DNA of 64,000 bases from Lentinus brumalis (taxonomy: Eukaryota; Basidiomycota; Agaricomycetes; Polyporales; Polyporaceae). Below are positions 21,051 through 34,143 of this stretch, one piece after another (positions within the stretch are counted from its first letter, which is position 1; every line of letters starts with the position of its first letter). The stretch is from contig MARA01000005.1 of the NCBI GenBank assembly GCA_001792895.1, positions 62,001 through 126,000 on the forward strand, written 5' to 3'. The position numbers and the translations under genes were made by a program. The notes under the pieces were generated by a model, which saw nothing but the letters and a program-made list of their open reading frames with translations, searched no databases and was not told where the DNA came from.

Positions 21051-22182
21051 ATGGCTCACCTCGCCCCTTCGACCCGGACAAATTCAACGTGGAATGCCAG
21101 GTACGTTCACCTTGACGTTCTCAGCACTGCTTCATGGGGCTAACCGAATGCGTCCAGGTATACTGGTCCAGTACCTCACGATGCGAAGTATTACACCGTG
21201 TGCATGGTCGCCGGCGGGCTTGCCTGCGGTGTCACTCACGCCTGTATGACACCTCTGGATGTCACCAAGTGTAACATGCAAGTGAGTTCTCGTGGTGGTT
21301 CCGCCGTCCCCCTATGGCATGAATACTCACCTGCTGATTGTCTTACAGGTCGACCCGGTCAAGTACCGCGGACTCATTCCCGGAGCCCGGACGATCCTCG
21401 CCGAGGAGGGCGTCAAAGGATTCTGGAAGGGCGTCGGCCCGACCTTTGTCGGCTACTCACTCCAGGGCCTCTTCAAGTACGGCCTCTACGAGTTTTTCAA
21501 AGACGCGTACATGAACCTCGCAGGAGAGGAGGCCTCGCAGAAGTACAAAGGCGCAATCTGGCTCGCCGGCTCCGCATCCGCAGAGCTTATCGCCGACGTC
21601 GCGCTCTGTCCGCTCGAGATGACGAAGGTCAAGATACAGACGAGTCCCGCCGGGACCTTCCCGGTCCCTATGGTCGCTGCTCTTCGCGAGATGAGCAGGC
21701 TCCGCGCCGAGACCCGCTACCCGTTCGGCTCGGTCGTGCCCCTCTGGTCCCGTCAGGTACGCCGCCAGCCCTGGTACAGACAGCGAAGACGCTAACGGCT
21801 CGCGCAGATCCCGTACACGATGGCCAAGTTCTTCTGCTACGAGTACATCGTCGAGCTCTTCTACAAGCACGTGTTCACCGCGCCGAAGGACTCGTACGGC
21901 AAGACGACGCAGCTCGGCATCACCTTCGCGTCCGGCTACCTCGCGGGCGTCGTCTGCGCGCTCGTCTCGCATCCCGCGGATTCGCTCGTCTCACTCATGG
22001 GCAAGCCGTCGAACCGCGGCAAGAGCTTGGGGGCGATAGCATCTGAGACTGGCCTCGTTGCGCTTGCGACCAAAGGGCTTGGGACGCGCGTGATCATGAT
22101 TGGCACGCTCACTGGGTTCCAGTGGTGGCTATACGACACCGTCAAGACCGCCGCGGGCTTGGGAACCACTGGTGGTCATTGA
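21051..22182 (+). CDS. Mitochondrial phosphate carrier, copy a (Mir1/Pic2 family)
   Basis: Exons 21051-21100, 21158-21281, 21349-21756 and 21808-22182 give 318 residues in phase. Three mitochondrial-carrier repeats are visible: PLDVTK in the first, PLEMTK in the second and a degenerate HPADSL in the third, with WKGVGPTFVGYSLQG and WSRQIPYTMAKF typical of inorganic-phosphate carriers (SLC25A3, yeast Mir1/Pic2). It imports phosphate with protons across the inner mitochondrial membrane for ATP synthesis. Copy b at 43309-45049 has exactly the same exon lengths after exon 1 (124, 408, 375), so the two are duplicates. Some yeast homologues also carry copper, so assignment within the subfamily is open. 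Confidence 0.93.
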
Positions 22183-22659
22183 GTGAGTGCGTGGAGGAAT
22201 AGACCGTATTCTACACTGCCGTGTATATAATATCATGAGCTACCCCCACTAGATGAGTCTTCGAGAAACGGGTGTTCCTGCGTCGGACATGGCAAATCAG
22301 CGGACTGCACCCGAGGTGAGTAACTATAATCGCTCGGCAGCTTTAAAGATCCTAACGGGTGTGGCAGATCGACTTCTCCCTGCTAATCAATCTGGGTGAT
22401 CGTCGTCAGTCTACAGGCACGAGGACTAGCATTAGACCCTGGGTGTGTGAGCGCTCCAGGGCTTGCTGCGGTAGACGAGACGCAGAATTTGCACCACATC
22501 CTCATGGCATCCTTCTACAGCCTGCACTCATGCTGCGGTAAGAGTACGCGCAGGGGTATGTTTGAGACCCTGCTGGTCCTACATTAAACCTTATACGATC
22601 GAGTCATACTACACGGTGAGTCCTGAGGATGTTCAGATTGCGAACACTTAGCACTCAGC

Positions 22660-23905
22660 ATGGCTCCTCTCACCGAAGCCCATTCCAGTCCCCCTACCAA
22701 CAACTTTCGGCTTGGAGCGTCTCAAATCCTCGCAAGACGAGATGTACCAGAGCTGCAAGAGCTCATGCAGTTACGAGAGAAGGTAAGCAAGGGCGAGCTC
22801 CGATACTGGGCGTCGTTCGATACCAGCGTAGCCTGATGCTTCTTCCTCTCGCCCAGGGATGGAGCGCGTCGGATCTCGACCTACACTTCAAGACCCAGCG
22901 CGAGGTCGCCGACAACGCTACTCTGGAGACCGAGCGTGGATGGTACCGCAACATGAAGCGTATCATGGAAGAGTTGGACAAGGCAGCAGAGTTCGTGCCT
23001 TTTTCGACGAAGTTCAAATTCTTAGACGTCGGGTGAGCAAGTGTACTCGTTGAGACCTGAGCCAGACATGCTTGTTTGAAACTTTCCTTGCGCCGTCACG
23101 CAGCTGCGCCCCGGGCGGTTTTAGCTCGTACATCCTCCAGAAGAATTTCAAGGCCAAAGGCACGGGGATCTATCTTCCCGAGAGCGCGGGCGGGCACCCG
23201 ATGCTGATAGAGAAGCGTCAACGCTACAAGCATTTGCCCCAGGACCTCCTCCAGTATGATTGTTCCCCCACATCCGGCAACAAAGTCAGCTTGGACTCGC
23301 GAAAGCGACTCCCGCTTACGTTTATCCGCACCTTCAGCATCGTGGTCCTCGACGGACATGCATTGCGTACCTATCAGCACCACTTCGAACCCACACCAGG
23401 CCCCGACGTGGACATGTTGAAGGCGGCTCATGGCGCGTACCGCGACCGCCTCCTGATAACCCAAATGATCATCGCCCTCCAGTCCGTCGCTCTCGGTGGG
23501 ACGATCGTCATGCGGTTGTCTCACATCGAGTGCTTCCCAGCCCTCCAGCTGCTCTACCTCCTCGACAGCGTCGCGAACGAGCTCGTGGTCTACAAGCCGC
23601 AGACGATGCACAAGGTTCGCGGCACGTCGTACGTGATCGCGAAGGGGGTCTTCAGCTTCCGTGAGCAGGTGAACAAGGGCGGGATGTACGTGCGGGGGTT
23701 GCAGACGTTGTGGAGTCAGCTGCAGCAAGGTGGTCCGTACGATGGCATCGGCAGGATGATCGTCGAGGGCGATCTGGATTTCGTCGCCTCTACGGAGATG
23801 CTCCTCGATCAGTACGTCGACCGCTTGGTTGAGCTTGGACTGCAGACGTGGGCGACGCAGGTTGCGGGCCTTCGCACCTTGTTCGAGAGGAGGCGTATCC
23901 AGTAG
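22660..23905 (+). CDS. FtsJ-like (RrmJ-fold) methyltransferase-domain protein 1
   Basis: Exons 22660-22782, 22857-23032 and 23104-23905, 366 residues in phase. The SAM-binding loop FLDVGCAPGGFSSYIL spans the second intron. The motif IV aspartate lies in FSIVVLDGHALRT, followed by GGTIVMRLSHIECFP, KPQTMHKVRGTSYVIAKG and a helical C-terminus. In FtsJ-family 2'-O-methyltransferases the catalytic set is K-D-K-E; here the position after the GG strand is Arg (VMRL) and the Glu position reads Thr-Ser. It may therefore be a divergent enzyme or a non-catalytic SAM-binding protein. A tandem paralogue follows at 24367. The target RNA and role are unknown. Confidence 0.8.
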
Positions 23906-24366
23906 CCTACTAGCTGTGGTACCTTTGGTCGCTCACTCTGCTCGGATAGGGTTCGTACGTATGGTGCTGTATGTAGTATGTCTTTGAGTCGTCAATCGTC
24001 GCTCACCTAGGCCCTGAATTTTGACGCGATTCCGAGATATCTGATGTAGCACTCAAGAATGTGATACACAGTACTTACTACATGCCGGTTGAGCTCAACA
24101 CGAAGCTGGTTTGCCTCACTAGCGGTCGACGTTCTGAGTGACTTGTAACAATTGCGCAACATGTACGTACTCCTCGGACATCTTCACTCTTGAATCTTCG
24201 CCCATCGTGACGCTCGTGCTGCGGTAGTCTAAGTTACGCAGATCAGGCTCTACAGCATCCAATGCAAGTATACCGTCATGCGAAAGCTGCGGTAGCAGTA
24301 AGCATGTCAGCCTTGAGCCTCAATATATAAGTTTCAGTGCCGGCCAACATTTGTTCTCCCCTGATC
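23906..24366 (+). other. Spacer between the two FtsJ-like genes
   Basis: No coding signal. It should hold the terminator of copy 1 and the promoter of copy 2; a TATATAA-like site (near 24325) lies about 40 bp before the second ATG. Confidence 0.4.
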
Positions 24367-25619
24367 ATGATGGCGTCACTCACCCAATATCCCTACACTC
24401 GACCTCCCCCGCACCCTGCCCATGTCGACACGACGCATCGGCTCGGAGCGGTTGCTATTCTGGGAAGACGTAGCGTACCGGAGCTACAAGAGCTAGTTGC
24501 GCTGCGAAGTAAGGTGAGGTCCAAGTCGCAGGTGTCGTCGAATACTTATTACTTACACGGCCTCAATGTTCTCTGGCAGGGCTGGGATGATGACCACCTG
24601 GATTACTACTTTATGACTTTGCGAAAGATATCTGATAGCCCTACCAAGCAGGCCAAGCAGACCTGGTTCAAGAACATGAGGAACATCATGGCAGAGTTGG
24701 ATAGCGCGGCGAACTTCGTGCGTTCCTCGACAAACGTCAAATTCCTGGATGTTGGGTGAGTCAGGCATTGCATTCGAATGTGCGAGGTATGCTCAAGTTC
24801 GTCAACGCACCCAGCTGCGCTCCTGGCGGCTTCAGCTCCTACATCCTTCAGAAGGTTCGAAGTGCGAGTGGGGTCGGTATATCCCTTCCCGAGGGCATGG
24901 GAGGACACCCATTCCTATTGGAGAATCATCTCCGCAGCCGCTACACGCACCTGCAGGAAGACATCCTCGGATACGACTGGTCTCCGGTATCACCTAGCGG
25001 GGTCAACGACCGTCCTCGTAGGCGACTTCGGGACACGCTCATAGGCCACTTCCCTATCGTCATTCTCGACGGCCACGCCTTGCGTACGTACCAGGATCCC
25101 TCCATCACTACTCTCGATGCGGAAGCAGACCTGCTCAAGGCTGCGCATGGATCCTACCGCGACCGCCTGCTCATCGCCCAGCTCATCATCGCGCTTGAGT
25201 CCGTCTCTCCTGGTGGGACCATCGTCACGCGCCTCTCCCACATCGAGTGCTTCCCAGCAGCGCAGCTTCTCTACCTTCTCGACAGCATCTCGGACGAGGT
25301 CGTGCTCCACAAGCCGCAGACAATGCACACCACACGCGGCACGTCCTACGTGATCGCAAAGAGGGTCTTCTGCTCGAAGCACGCGAGCAAGCGCGAGCAG
25401 TACCTCCTGGGATTGCAGGCGCTGTGGAGTCAGCTTCAGCAGGGCGGGCCGCATGAGGGTGTTGGAAGGATGCTCGTAGACGGTGATCTGGATTTTATCG
25501 TGTCCGCGGAGGCCATCCTCGAGAGCTACGTCGACCGCTTGGTCGAGCTTGGACGACAGACGTGGTGGACTCAAGCCGAGGGTCTCCGCCGCTTGTTTAA
25601 CAAGAGGGGGATTCAGTAG
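24367..25619 (+). CDS. FtsJ-like (RrmJ-fold) methyltransferase-domain protein 2
   Basis: Tandem duplicate of the gene at 22660 with the same three-exon plan: 24367-24513, 24580-24755 and 24815-25619 (375 residues). Exon 2 is 176 bp in both copies. It keeps FLDVGCAPGGFSSYILQK, FPIVILDGHALRTYQ, GGTIVTRLSHIECFP and RGTSYVIAKR, with the same Arg and Thr-Ser substitutions at the catalytic Lys and Glu positions of FtsJ enzymes. A second in-frame ATG follows the first directly; either could start translation. Retention of both copies with the altered tetrad suggests a real function different from the standard enzyme. Confidence 0.8.
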
Positions 25620-26325
25620 ACTCGCTGTCCCACACATGTCAACGTCAACTCGCCGTGGTAGGATCGGGTGGGAGCTCAGGGTGGGGCTCGCGGTCGTCGG
25701 AGGGAACACTTTGTATTCGGGCGTGGGCTGTTTGATCTTTCCATTGGGTATTGACCCGGTCGCTCGCCTATAAGTTGCTTCGTTGGTGCCAAGTGCGATC
25801 GTCGCCGCCGAGATTACGTTCATAGGTCCGACAGCGACAAGTCGAGTGCAGACTCCGTAGACGATTGTGTGCGGCGCGAAGCCTTGCTTGTATTCTACGA
25901 GGCCAATAAGTCCTTGCTTTGAGTTCATGCACGCAGGTCGGACGGAGGCGGAGAGCTGAAGGGGGCGTGTCAAGGGCTTCGTTAAGGAGAATCGAAGGGA
26001 CAGGACGCTGCAGACGCCGAAGCAGCACGGTCCGGAGTGTTCCGCAAGCGGCGTGCCACAGACTTTCGAGTTTGCATGCTGACGACGCTCGGACTTGACA
26101 TCTTGACGATGAGAGTCCGGCGGCGAGCACATAAGAATTCAAATCAGTGCGCACCATTATGACAGGAACAGACCGCGATTTCCATAGATGCCTCAAGCTT
26201 CAGCCTTCAAGCCTCTCCAGAGCCTACGCCAAAACAATCCATGCACCATCGGTCAATGACTCGCATCCTACGTTGCACTGAACTGCCGCAGTTCACCCGA
26301 GAGTCAGAAGTGGCCAAAACCGCTA
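25620..26325. other. Intergenic, convergent gene ends
   Basis: Lies between the converging FtsJ-like copy 2 and STAND gene a. No supported gene; the long minus-strand open frame here is the shadow of the plus-strand gene. Confidence 0.45.
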
Positions 26326-29300
26326 TCAAGATGGAGGCCGCGTCATCGTGCCACCCTCCCGACGACTTGCGCTCGAGGCAGCATGCGCGACTCCTCCTGA
26401 GTACCGCGACCGTGACTTCGTATAGCCTAAGGATCCTGGCGACGCATGTGACTTAGACTCCTGCAGCGTACTGTGACCCTGTACTGGTCGAGATCGCGAC
26501 GCCGGACTACCGCGACGGTCCGGACTGCGTACACGCGCTGGACGCACTGCAGGCGGCGAGGGAGCGGGAGAGGGCGTGGAGGTCACTTCTGGACGGATGT
26601 ATGAAGACCAGATGTCCCGCCGCTGCCTGTCTTCGTGCACCGTGAGACCCTCTTGCGAGCCGGGACTACGCTTCGATACTGTGATTTCCTCTCCAAAGTG
26701 GACGGTGAGGTCCTGGTTTTCGAGGCACATCTGTTCGCCTGTGACGATGAAATGATTAGTACCAGTCAGACTTATCATGGCCATGTTCGAGGTTGAAGGA
26801 TACTCACCCATAGTCTTAGCGAGGTCCCGACCCTAGGGTCAGAAAGCATATTAATGGTGAGTTCCTACTGGTATATATGCTCGGACGGAAGACACTCACG
26901 ATGTGCATATCCACCCAACGCAGAAGCGAGCTCCCCCCACCGTACTCGCTGAAGCGTTCGCGGCAGAAGAACACTGGCAGAAAATTCCGGCCCGTGGGAG
27001 TAGACGTATACATCTCATAGAGCAGGCCGACCAGCTCCCTCGTGGGACTAGCCTGGACGACGTGGTCCATCCAGTTGAAGACCGGATAGATAACTCCGTC
27101 ACTCTTCGAGCTGAGTACAAGCTCCCTACGCGGGTTATTGCGCATGAATGTGAGGCAGTCAACAGCGAGGCGAGCATGCATGCGTTGGGGATCTACATGA
27201 TAGAGCTCTCCGCAGCGCGCTCGGTCGACGAGGAAGTCCCGGAAGGTGACGTGCATAGCACGGAACCTTGCCTCGCGTACATCTTTCGCCTCTAAGTTGA
27301 AGACGATGACAGAACGCAGCTTCGTGAGGATGGGGACGGACTCGCGGCAAGAGATCCCGGAGACCATCTGAACACGGTGAGGAGTCACCCCATAACGATA
27401 TTGACAGAGCGCAACCCATGCGAGCATGAGGCCGACTCGCTCGCGCGTCACAGGGTCAAGGTCTGCGGGGGGAAACGCGGCCTCCAGAACGGTGCGATAG
27501 AGTAGGTCGAGATGGTCGAGGCCGTACGTGTTTCCGGGTGTGAGAAGTAGCGCTAAGCGGTGCTCCATCTGTGCGATACCCGCTGCGCGGACGATGAAGT
27601 CCACTGCTGTACGAGCGTAGACAAACACTCCTTGTGACTGGTTGGTAAGCCGGGAGACGACGGACTCGTCTCTCCGATACCACTCCGCGCCCTCCTGGAC
27701 AGCGCAGAGCCTCGTCCGGATGATCTCCCCAATGTCGCGGTCAATAGCCAAGCGGTCTTCGACGTTGTAGAGGGAGATCGAGACAGATGAGTCCTTCAGC
27801 TCGGGTTGACGTCGTAAGGCCTGACCTACGTAATCGGGTTCGGGACGTGAGGTGATGAGGAGGCGGATGAACGGATGTTGGAGCGCGCAGGACACGAGCA
27901 ACCGCAAGCACTCTGGGACGAGGTCAGGCTGAGATGCACTCTCCATACACTCGTCCAGAGCATCGACGACGACATACACTCGGAAGTGTACACCGGCAAT
28001 TTTGGCCGCGCGGAGAGGAGTGTGCAGGAGATCATCGACGACGTACTGCATCTGCTGAGTGTTACCGGCCTGCATATGACGCTCCGCAGCGTGCACGATG
28101 TGTGGGCGCAGTTCCTTGCTGGATTTCGCAAGCTGGTAGGCCAGTGTGGAGAAGAATGCAGTCGTCGAGCCAACCCTGGCGTCGCCTCTCCTGAAGAAGA
28201 ACGAAGCGCCAAGCTCACGCTGATGGCGGCGGCAGAATTCCGAGGCGATGGTGGACTTGCCCATACCAGCCGCGCCTACGAGGAAGCAGACTGAAAGTTC
28301 GCTTGATACCCATTCGTCAAGGCGGTCGAAAACGGCATTACGGGTCCCGGCGAGGTATGAGCTTTTGTCCGCATTGCCCGCCGAATTGAAGCCAGCGTTG
28401 TTCGCATGAGGGATGGTTTCGATGGCCATCCGTTCTCCTGTGATGCAATGATGATCGATACGTCAGGACAGATCGGGCTAACTTTTGGGGAACGTACTTT
28501 CTGCCTGCTGCCTGGTGCGCTCTTGCGTCCGAGTAACGGCCTCTGCCTTCTGCGCCGCTGCAAGCATCTGAGAGAGCATCGCGTCAGAAGGCATTATGCA
28601 CTCAGCTAGCCTCTGACAGAACATTGACCTTTATATCACCATGCATCGTCTCGACAAGAGCGAGACTCTGCTCGGTCAAAGCCTCTATGGACAGACCACC
28701 GGCAAGCTACCGCGCATGGGGCCATGAGCAAACTTCCAAGCCGAGCCATTCGTACACGGACTTACCAGAAAATGCTGAATTACAGCTGTTAGATCCTCGT
28801 GAATCGTTTTGAGTGTCTCCTCGTCGCGGATGCTGCGAAAAAGGCGCCTATACCACGGACCCTCCGCACAAGGCTCGGCCTTCTGCAGCAGCTCTGATAG
28901 CTCCCTGCGTCGTTGGTAAGCATTCCTTGCACTAGTATCAGCGCACGAACAACACTTGCTCTGCCAGCTGGTTGACCCGTTCGCGCCATCCACCGGGTGC
29001 CTGCATGCAATCCAGCATCTCCCCCCGCTGCTCGGGCAATATCTGCAGGCGTTCGGCGCGATTCTCAACCTGTTGGACCACTTTTTCGACAACGTCGTTC
29101 AGCTTCCTGATCTGCTCGGAGATCGCCTTGACCGTCTCTCCATTTGACTTCATCTTCTGCTCCAGATCAACCATCAGCTCTCATTAAAGAAACACAAGAC
29201 ACGCAAAAACACACCTTGATTTGTTCACCGATAGCCAGGAGCGCACTGAGCGCGGCTGATAGACCCGGGACGGGTGCGAAACTCAGAAGGTCTCGGCTCT

Positions 29301-29402
29301 TGTCCAGCACCGTCTGTAGATTGTTGAGAGCGTCTGTCACCGTCCGCGCATCCTTCGCTAGTTTCCGTATGGGTTTCGCAGCTGGGCCGAGGGTGGCTCG
29401 TC
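26326..29402 (-). CDS. STAND/NACHT-type NTPase a with helical, MLKL-like N-terminus
   Basis: N-terminal exons (from about 29402) encode a helical domain (LSFAPVPGLSAALSALLAIG; KLNDVVEKVVQQVENRAERL; KAEPCAEGPWYRRLFRSIRD) resembling the four-helix MLKL/HeLo-like domains of fungal cell-death and NLR-type proteins. The main exon (to 26886 within 26816-28429) is uninterrupted and holds Walker A (GAAGMGKST), Walker B with DALDE (VYVVVDALDECME), LLITSRPEPD as sensor, and a winged-helix-like region ending LLRWVDMHI. Two short C-terminal exons follow (GRDLAKTM; GEQMCLENQD...), the last a Ser/Pro/Arg-rich tail ending at 26326. No WD40, ankyrin or TPR repeats follow. The exact start is uncertain because the only nearby ATG (29403) is out of frame. 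A role in non-self recognition or programmed death is inference from the family. Confidence 0.8.
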
Positions 29403-30380
29403 CATGACGGGCTAGTATCTTCTATAGAGTGGAAAGGAAACCTGAAAAGGAACCTACTGTAAAAGGAAATTTTACGACCTGCCTTATACAGTAAAGACAC
29501 GCGCAGTGCAGAAGGCGGGGTTGCCGCCGGTCGTCTCTGACTCAAACCACTATGTGTTCGCTCGCCGCCGTCTCCGCCGCCTCGCAGAAAAGGCCGTCTC
29601 GAGTGGTGGCCTCGATAAAGTGTGAGTTTCTCCCCAAAATATGTCGTAGCTGGGTTCTGATTGTATCTTTCAGGGCCTGCGACGGCCTGCAGTGGTTGAA
29701 CATGCAGTGCGACACGCGATAGGCCCAGCAAGCTCGAGCTCGGTGCAGGTATGTGCTACTTACTCACCTAAGAGGTCTATTTCTCCTAACCGTTTCAGGT
29801 TCTCTACCAGACATTCGAGAGGCATGCTGCGCGCAGCTCCGCCTCTTTGGGCGTACGTCTTCGGGCGCTTACTTTCGCCCGAGACTGTGTCGACACCCGC
29901 AAAATTATGACGTACATCGACATTGTCTGGAAAGGTGCCGACGCCGGCAGAACTATGACGCACGTCGCCGTCGTCCGGGACTGCGCGCGCCCCTCATTGT
30001 CTTGCAATACGAGTCGTCCGTTGTACTCAATGTCCACAAACCTCCATAATGTTCATGCCCCTTTCCTGCATATGAATCATCTGTGTGAGCTAACAACAGA
30101 TGTAGTCCGAAGCTCAAAACCTCCGCCGAACATCAAGCACATGAACCAATCCAGGGTCCACCCTACCCGCTGCCACCGACGAAGCATGCTTCTCGCGCCT
30201 CACAATGCCGCCGCTCTCGCATTGGCCGCCGACATGTTTGCCGAGCCCGATCATAGTTCTCTCGCCGCGGACCTCTTGCGAAGCCCGTATGGGCGGAGTG
30301 AGCCCTCAGCCCACCGTGCACTCGACTGCCAGTTCGACGGCAACCACATTCTTGCTTTCTCCAGGCAGCAGATGACTCGA
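29403..30380. other. Spacer between STAND gene a and the Helitron gene
   Basis: Contains a possible small spliced frame near 29551 (MCSLAAVSAAS) that stops soon after, and no recognised domain. The 5' end of the Helitron must lie somewhere here, but I could not fix it. Confidence 0.3.
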
Positions 30381-33300
30381 TGACCCGGCGCCGCCAGCCT
30401 CATCATGAATTCTCTGACGCTGAAGAGGAGCGAACTCGAGAGCGTGCTCGCGACCGGGAGCGCAGAGAACGCAGTAACAGCGGGACACGTCAACGTCGAG
30501 TGAACCAGGGTGGGCGGTCGCTCACGTTCCGCCAGTACCAGCCGCCGCAACCGCTGCAAGGTACACTTAGTTTGTGCTATGGTCTGTATTACCTGTCTCA
30601 CCCCGTCGTGTCGTTTCAGACCGGGCTCTCAATACGCCACCAAGATCTGGCGATGGTCCGTCCCGTCAACTTCATGGACAAGGTCAGCGAGGACGCACCC
30701 AGGGGCGGTTCCGTAACGAGAACCAGGAGAGTATGGCGCGGCGGCTGGAGACAGGTTAGTCGCGTCTGTGTCACACATACCATTGATCCTCATCACTCGC
30801 ATAGATCGTCGAGACGGGGGTGCAGGACCGAGACCTACAGGAAGAGTGCAGAGCCAGCAGGGTGAGTCAGCCGAACTCTAGGTCCCGTATATCTAGCCTA
30901 CTGACCGCAGCGTGGCAGTACCCTATCCAACGCCACCGACGACACAGAGGGGAGGCGGCACACAAGCGCGGGGGCCCGACCCAGGTCAGACTGCACGTCA
31001 ACCAGGTGGTAAGTCCACAATCTCTGGATGTGAGAGCACACGCTGACGTGCAACACTTGACCTAAGGTCCATCTGTGCAGATGCTCCGTATGGAGCTCCC
31101 CCCTGCTCGCCGTCCATACGTCGAGCCTATAGAGCGACACGACCTCGGTCGCATGGACGTCCGCTGTCCGTCGTGTGACGCGCTCCATTGGGACGGTGAA
31201 CGACTCTCCGCAAGCTCTCGAATTAACCCGAAGTTTGGGACATGCTGCGATAGTGGCAAAGTGTCGCTCCCGTTGTTGCCGGACCCTCCAGCTGCTCTGC
31301 GCCAGCTGTTCACGGACCAGACACGCGACGCGAAGCAGTTCCGCGAGCACATACGTCAGTATAACTCCGCGTTCGCATTCATATCTTTGGGAGTCGATGT
31401 CGACGAGACTATCAATCGACGTGATCACTCCAACCCTGCTCCTTACGTCTTCCGCATTCATGGAGAGTTGTGCCACCGATCAGGTTCACTTCTACCTGGT
31501 CCCGGACGAGCTCCGCGGTATGCGCAAACATATATTTACGACCCACGCGCAGCTCTGGACGAGCGGCAGCGACGCAACACCAACCTTTCCCCGGCGATAC
31601 TCGAGACACTCCAGAACGTCCTCCTGCAATGCAATCCCTATGTCGCCATCTACCAGCATGCACACGAGGTTCTATGCAACTACCCCGCCGATGCTGACGT
31701 TAGTGTCCGCTTGATTGCGGACCCAAAGCAAGATCGTCGTCGCTACAACCTCCCTTCTGCGGACGACGTGGCTATACTCCTTCCAGGGGAGGGTGGTTAC
31801 GACTTCCGAGACATCGTTCTCCATCGTCGGGGGGGTCCATTGCATCGCATCACCGAGTCGCATCCTGCCTATGCTCCCCTACACTACACGCTCTTATTCC
31901 CTCTCGGTACAGCGGGCTGGCACCCCGAGTTACAACTCCTCGACACTGAGTCAGGCGATCCATCTTCGCGGAAACTGTCACAGACCCGGTACTATGCTTG
32001 GCAACTCCACTCGCGTCCGACGGAGTTCTCCACCATCCTCCGTGGTGCACGTCTCTTGCAACAATACGTCGTTGACATGTGGGCTGTCTCCGAGCAGTAC
32101 CGCCTTCGCTGGTATCAGAACAATCAGTCCACCATCCGTGCGTCGTTGTACAGTGGGCTCGAAGACGCACTTCAGGACGGTCGAGATGTTGACCTGAACG
32201 AGCTTGGTACACTCACAGTCTTACCGTCATCTTACACGGGCGGAGCACGCTACATGCAGCAGCTTTTCCAGGACGGTATGGCCATCGCACGTTACTTCAA
32301 GACCGTGGATCTCTTCCTGACGATGACCGCCAACCCGAAGTGGCCGGAGATCACCCGCGAGTTGCTTCCTGGCCAGGAGGCTTCGGACCGTCCCGACCTG
32401 GTCGCACGTGTCTTCAATCTCAAGAAGAAGGCCCTTCTAGAGGAGATCACCAAGCATGGGATCTTTGGCCGGACGGTCGCGCACATCTACACCATCGAAT
32501 TCCAGAAGCGCGGTCTCCCCCATATGCACCTTCTGATCTTCTTGGACCGCCAGGACAAGCTTCTGGATGGCGACGCCGTCGACTCTTGCATCCGTGCTGA
32601 ATGGCCTGACCCCGACACCGAGCCCGCTCTATTCGAAACTGTCAAGACATGCATGGCCCACGGTCCGTGCGGCGCCCTCAACCTCAACGCATCTTGCATG
32701 GAGAACGGTCAGTGCACCAAAGGGTTCCCCAAACCCTATCAAGACTTCACCTCTCTCGGGCGCGAGGGCTACCCACTATATCGCCGGCGGTGTGATGGGC
32801 GCGCATACGAAGTCCGCGGTCACCTTCTGGATAACCGCTGGATCGTCCCCTACAACCCGTACCTTCTCGCTCGGTACAACTGCCACATCAACGTGGAGTG
32901 CTCGGTGAGCTTCGCGTCACTAAAGTATATCAACAAATACATACATAAGGGGCACGATCGCGGCACACTCCAGGTCTCACAGCGCGACGAAATCAAGCGT
33001 TATATCGACGCTCGGTATGTCTCGGCTCCCGAGGGGGTCTGGAGGATCTTCCACTTCGATCTCCACGAGCAGAAGCCAACGGTGGTTCGCCTTCAGGTTC
33101 ATCTGCCTGGGGCCATCTGGTGCGCTTCAATCCTGCTGAGGATGCCGAGACGGTGCGGCTTCGAGCAGCGAACGAGCGTACCATGCTCACCGCGTTCTTT
33201 GCTGCAAATGCCGCCGACGACGCACTCGGAATCATCGCACGCCGCTATACGTATCAGGAATTCCCACAGCACTTCACCTGGAAGGCTACGCAGAAGCGAT

Positions 33301-33529
33301 GGGACATCCGCAAACAGGGGTTCGCATTGGGACGGATGTACTTCGTCTCACCGACCGCAGGAGAGCGCTTCTACTTGCGCTTGCTTCTGACAGTCATGAA
33401 GGGACCTACATCCTTCGAGGACCTCCGATCCTACCGCAGCGTGACGTACCCGTCCTTCCGGGAGGCCTGTCGCGCGCGTGGATTGCTGCAGGACGACCAA
33501 GAGTGGCGGCACTGCCTCGAGGATGCAGC

Positions 33530-33537
33530 CACGATGC
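33530..33537. other. hAT target duplication, left copy
   Basis: CACGATGC, repeated exactly at 34144-34151 after the inserted element. Confidence 0.9.
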
Positions 33538-34143
33538 TAGTGACTTGCAAGTCCCGGCCTCAGGCCGTCAAGCCGTGAGGCCGAGCCCTCGTGCAGGCCG
33601 GGACGAGCCGGGCTTTGGAGAGGGCTTATGACGGCCTGACGGCTCGGCTCGAGGAAATGTCAAGCCCGAGCCGAGCCGTCAGGCCGGGGCTTTGACGCTC
33701 TACTCATCCTTGCCATGAAGGTCACAATTGCGCTATCAAGGTGCGTCAGAATCGCAAGAAGTATGCAGTGTTTAAGGACTCACCCACCAGAACTTACCCT
33801 TTCGCCAATCCTCCTGCTCTCAATGAGTAGTAGGAGCTACCCACTTACTCAAGCTCACATTGCTGATCGTTCATATGCTTCTACAGTTCCTGTACATTGT
33901 AAGTAAGTCGTAGTTGACATTGTTTGACCTGTATGAACATCAGTAGACTCCTATGAAACCCTTCTGTAGGCATATGCCGACGCAACTTCTCAACCAACCG
34001 AAGCCGCGGCCCAGGCCTGGCCAAGCCCCGGGCTTGGCCTGAGCCGTCCTGGGGGCCCGGCCTGAGGTTCGACCAAGCCCCGGCCGTCTGAAGCCGGGCC
34101 AAAGCCCCGGGCTTCAGGCCGAGCCGGGACTTGCAAGTCACTA
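33538..34143. mobile_element. Non-autonomous hAT element (MITE) inside the Helitron gene
   Basis: 606 bp with perfect terminal inverted repeats of at least 21 bp (TAGTGACTTGCAAGTCCCGG at the left, mirrored at the right) and an 8-bp target duplication CACGATGC. The TAG-start termini and 8-bp duplication are hallmarks of the hAT superfamily. The interior is GC-rich, full of GGCCTGA/GGCTCGG-type subterminal motifs, with no transposase. Removing it with one target copy restores the Helitron reading frame exactly (ACG ATG CAG ACC). Confidence 0.92.

Noticed and set aside
22253..22541. Small spliced frame (MSLRETGVPASDMANQ... joined by a neat GTGAGT...CTAAC...CAG intron) with a TATATAA upstream
   Set aside because: The splice sites look real, but the product is short, changes character after the join and shows no domain; another frame looks equally coding. 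Left uncalled without transcripts.
24990..26132. 380-codon minus-strand open frame
   Set aside because: Most of it is the mirror of the GC-rich FtsJ-like coding sequence on the plus strand; no domain of its own.
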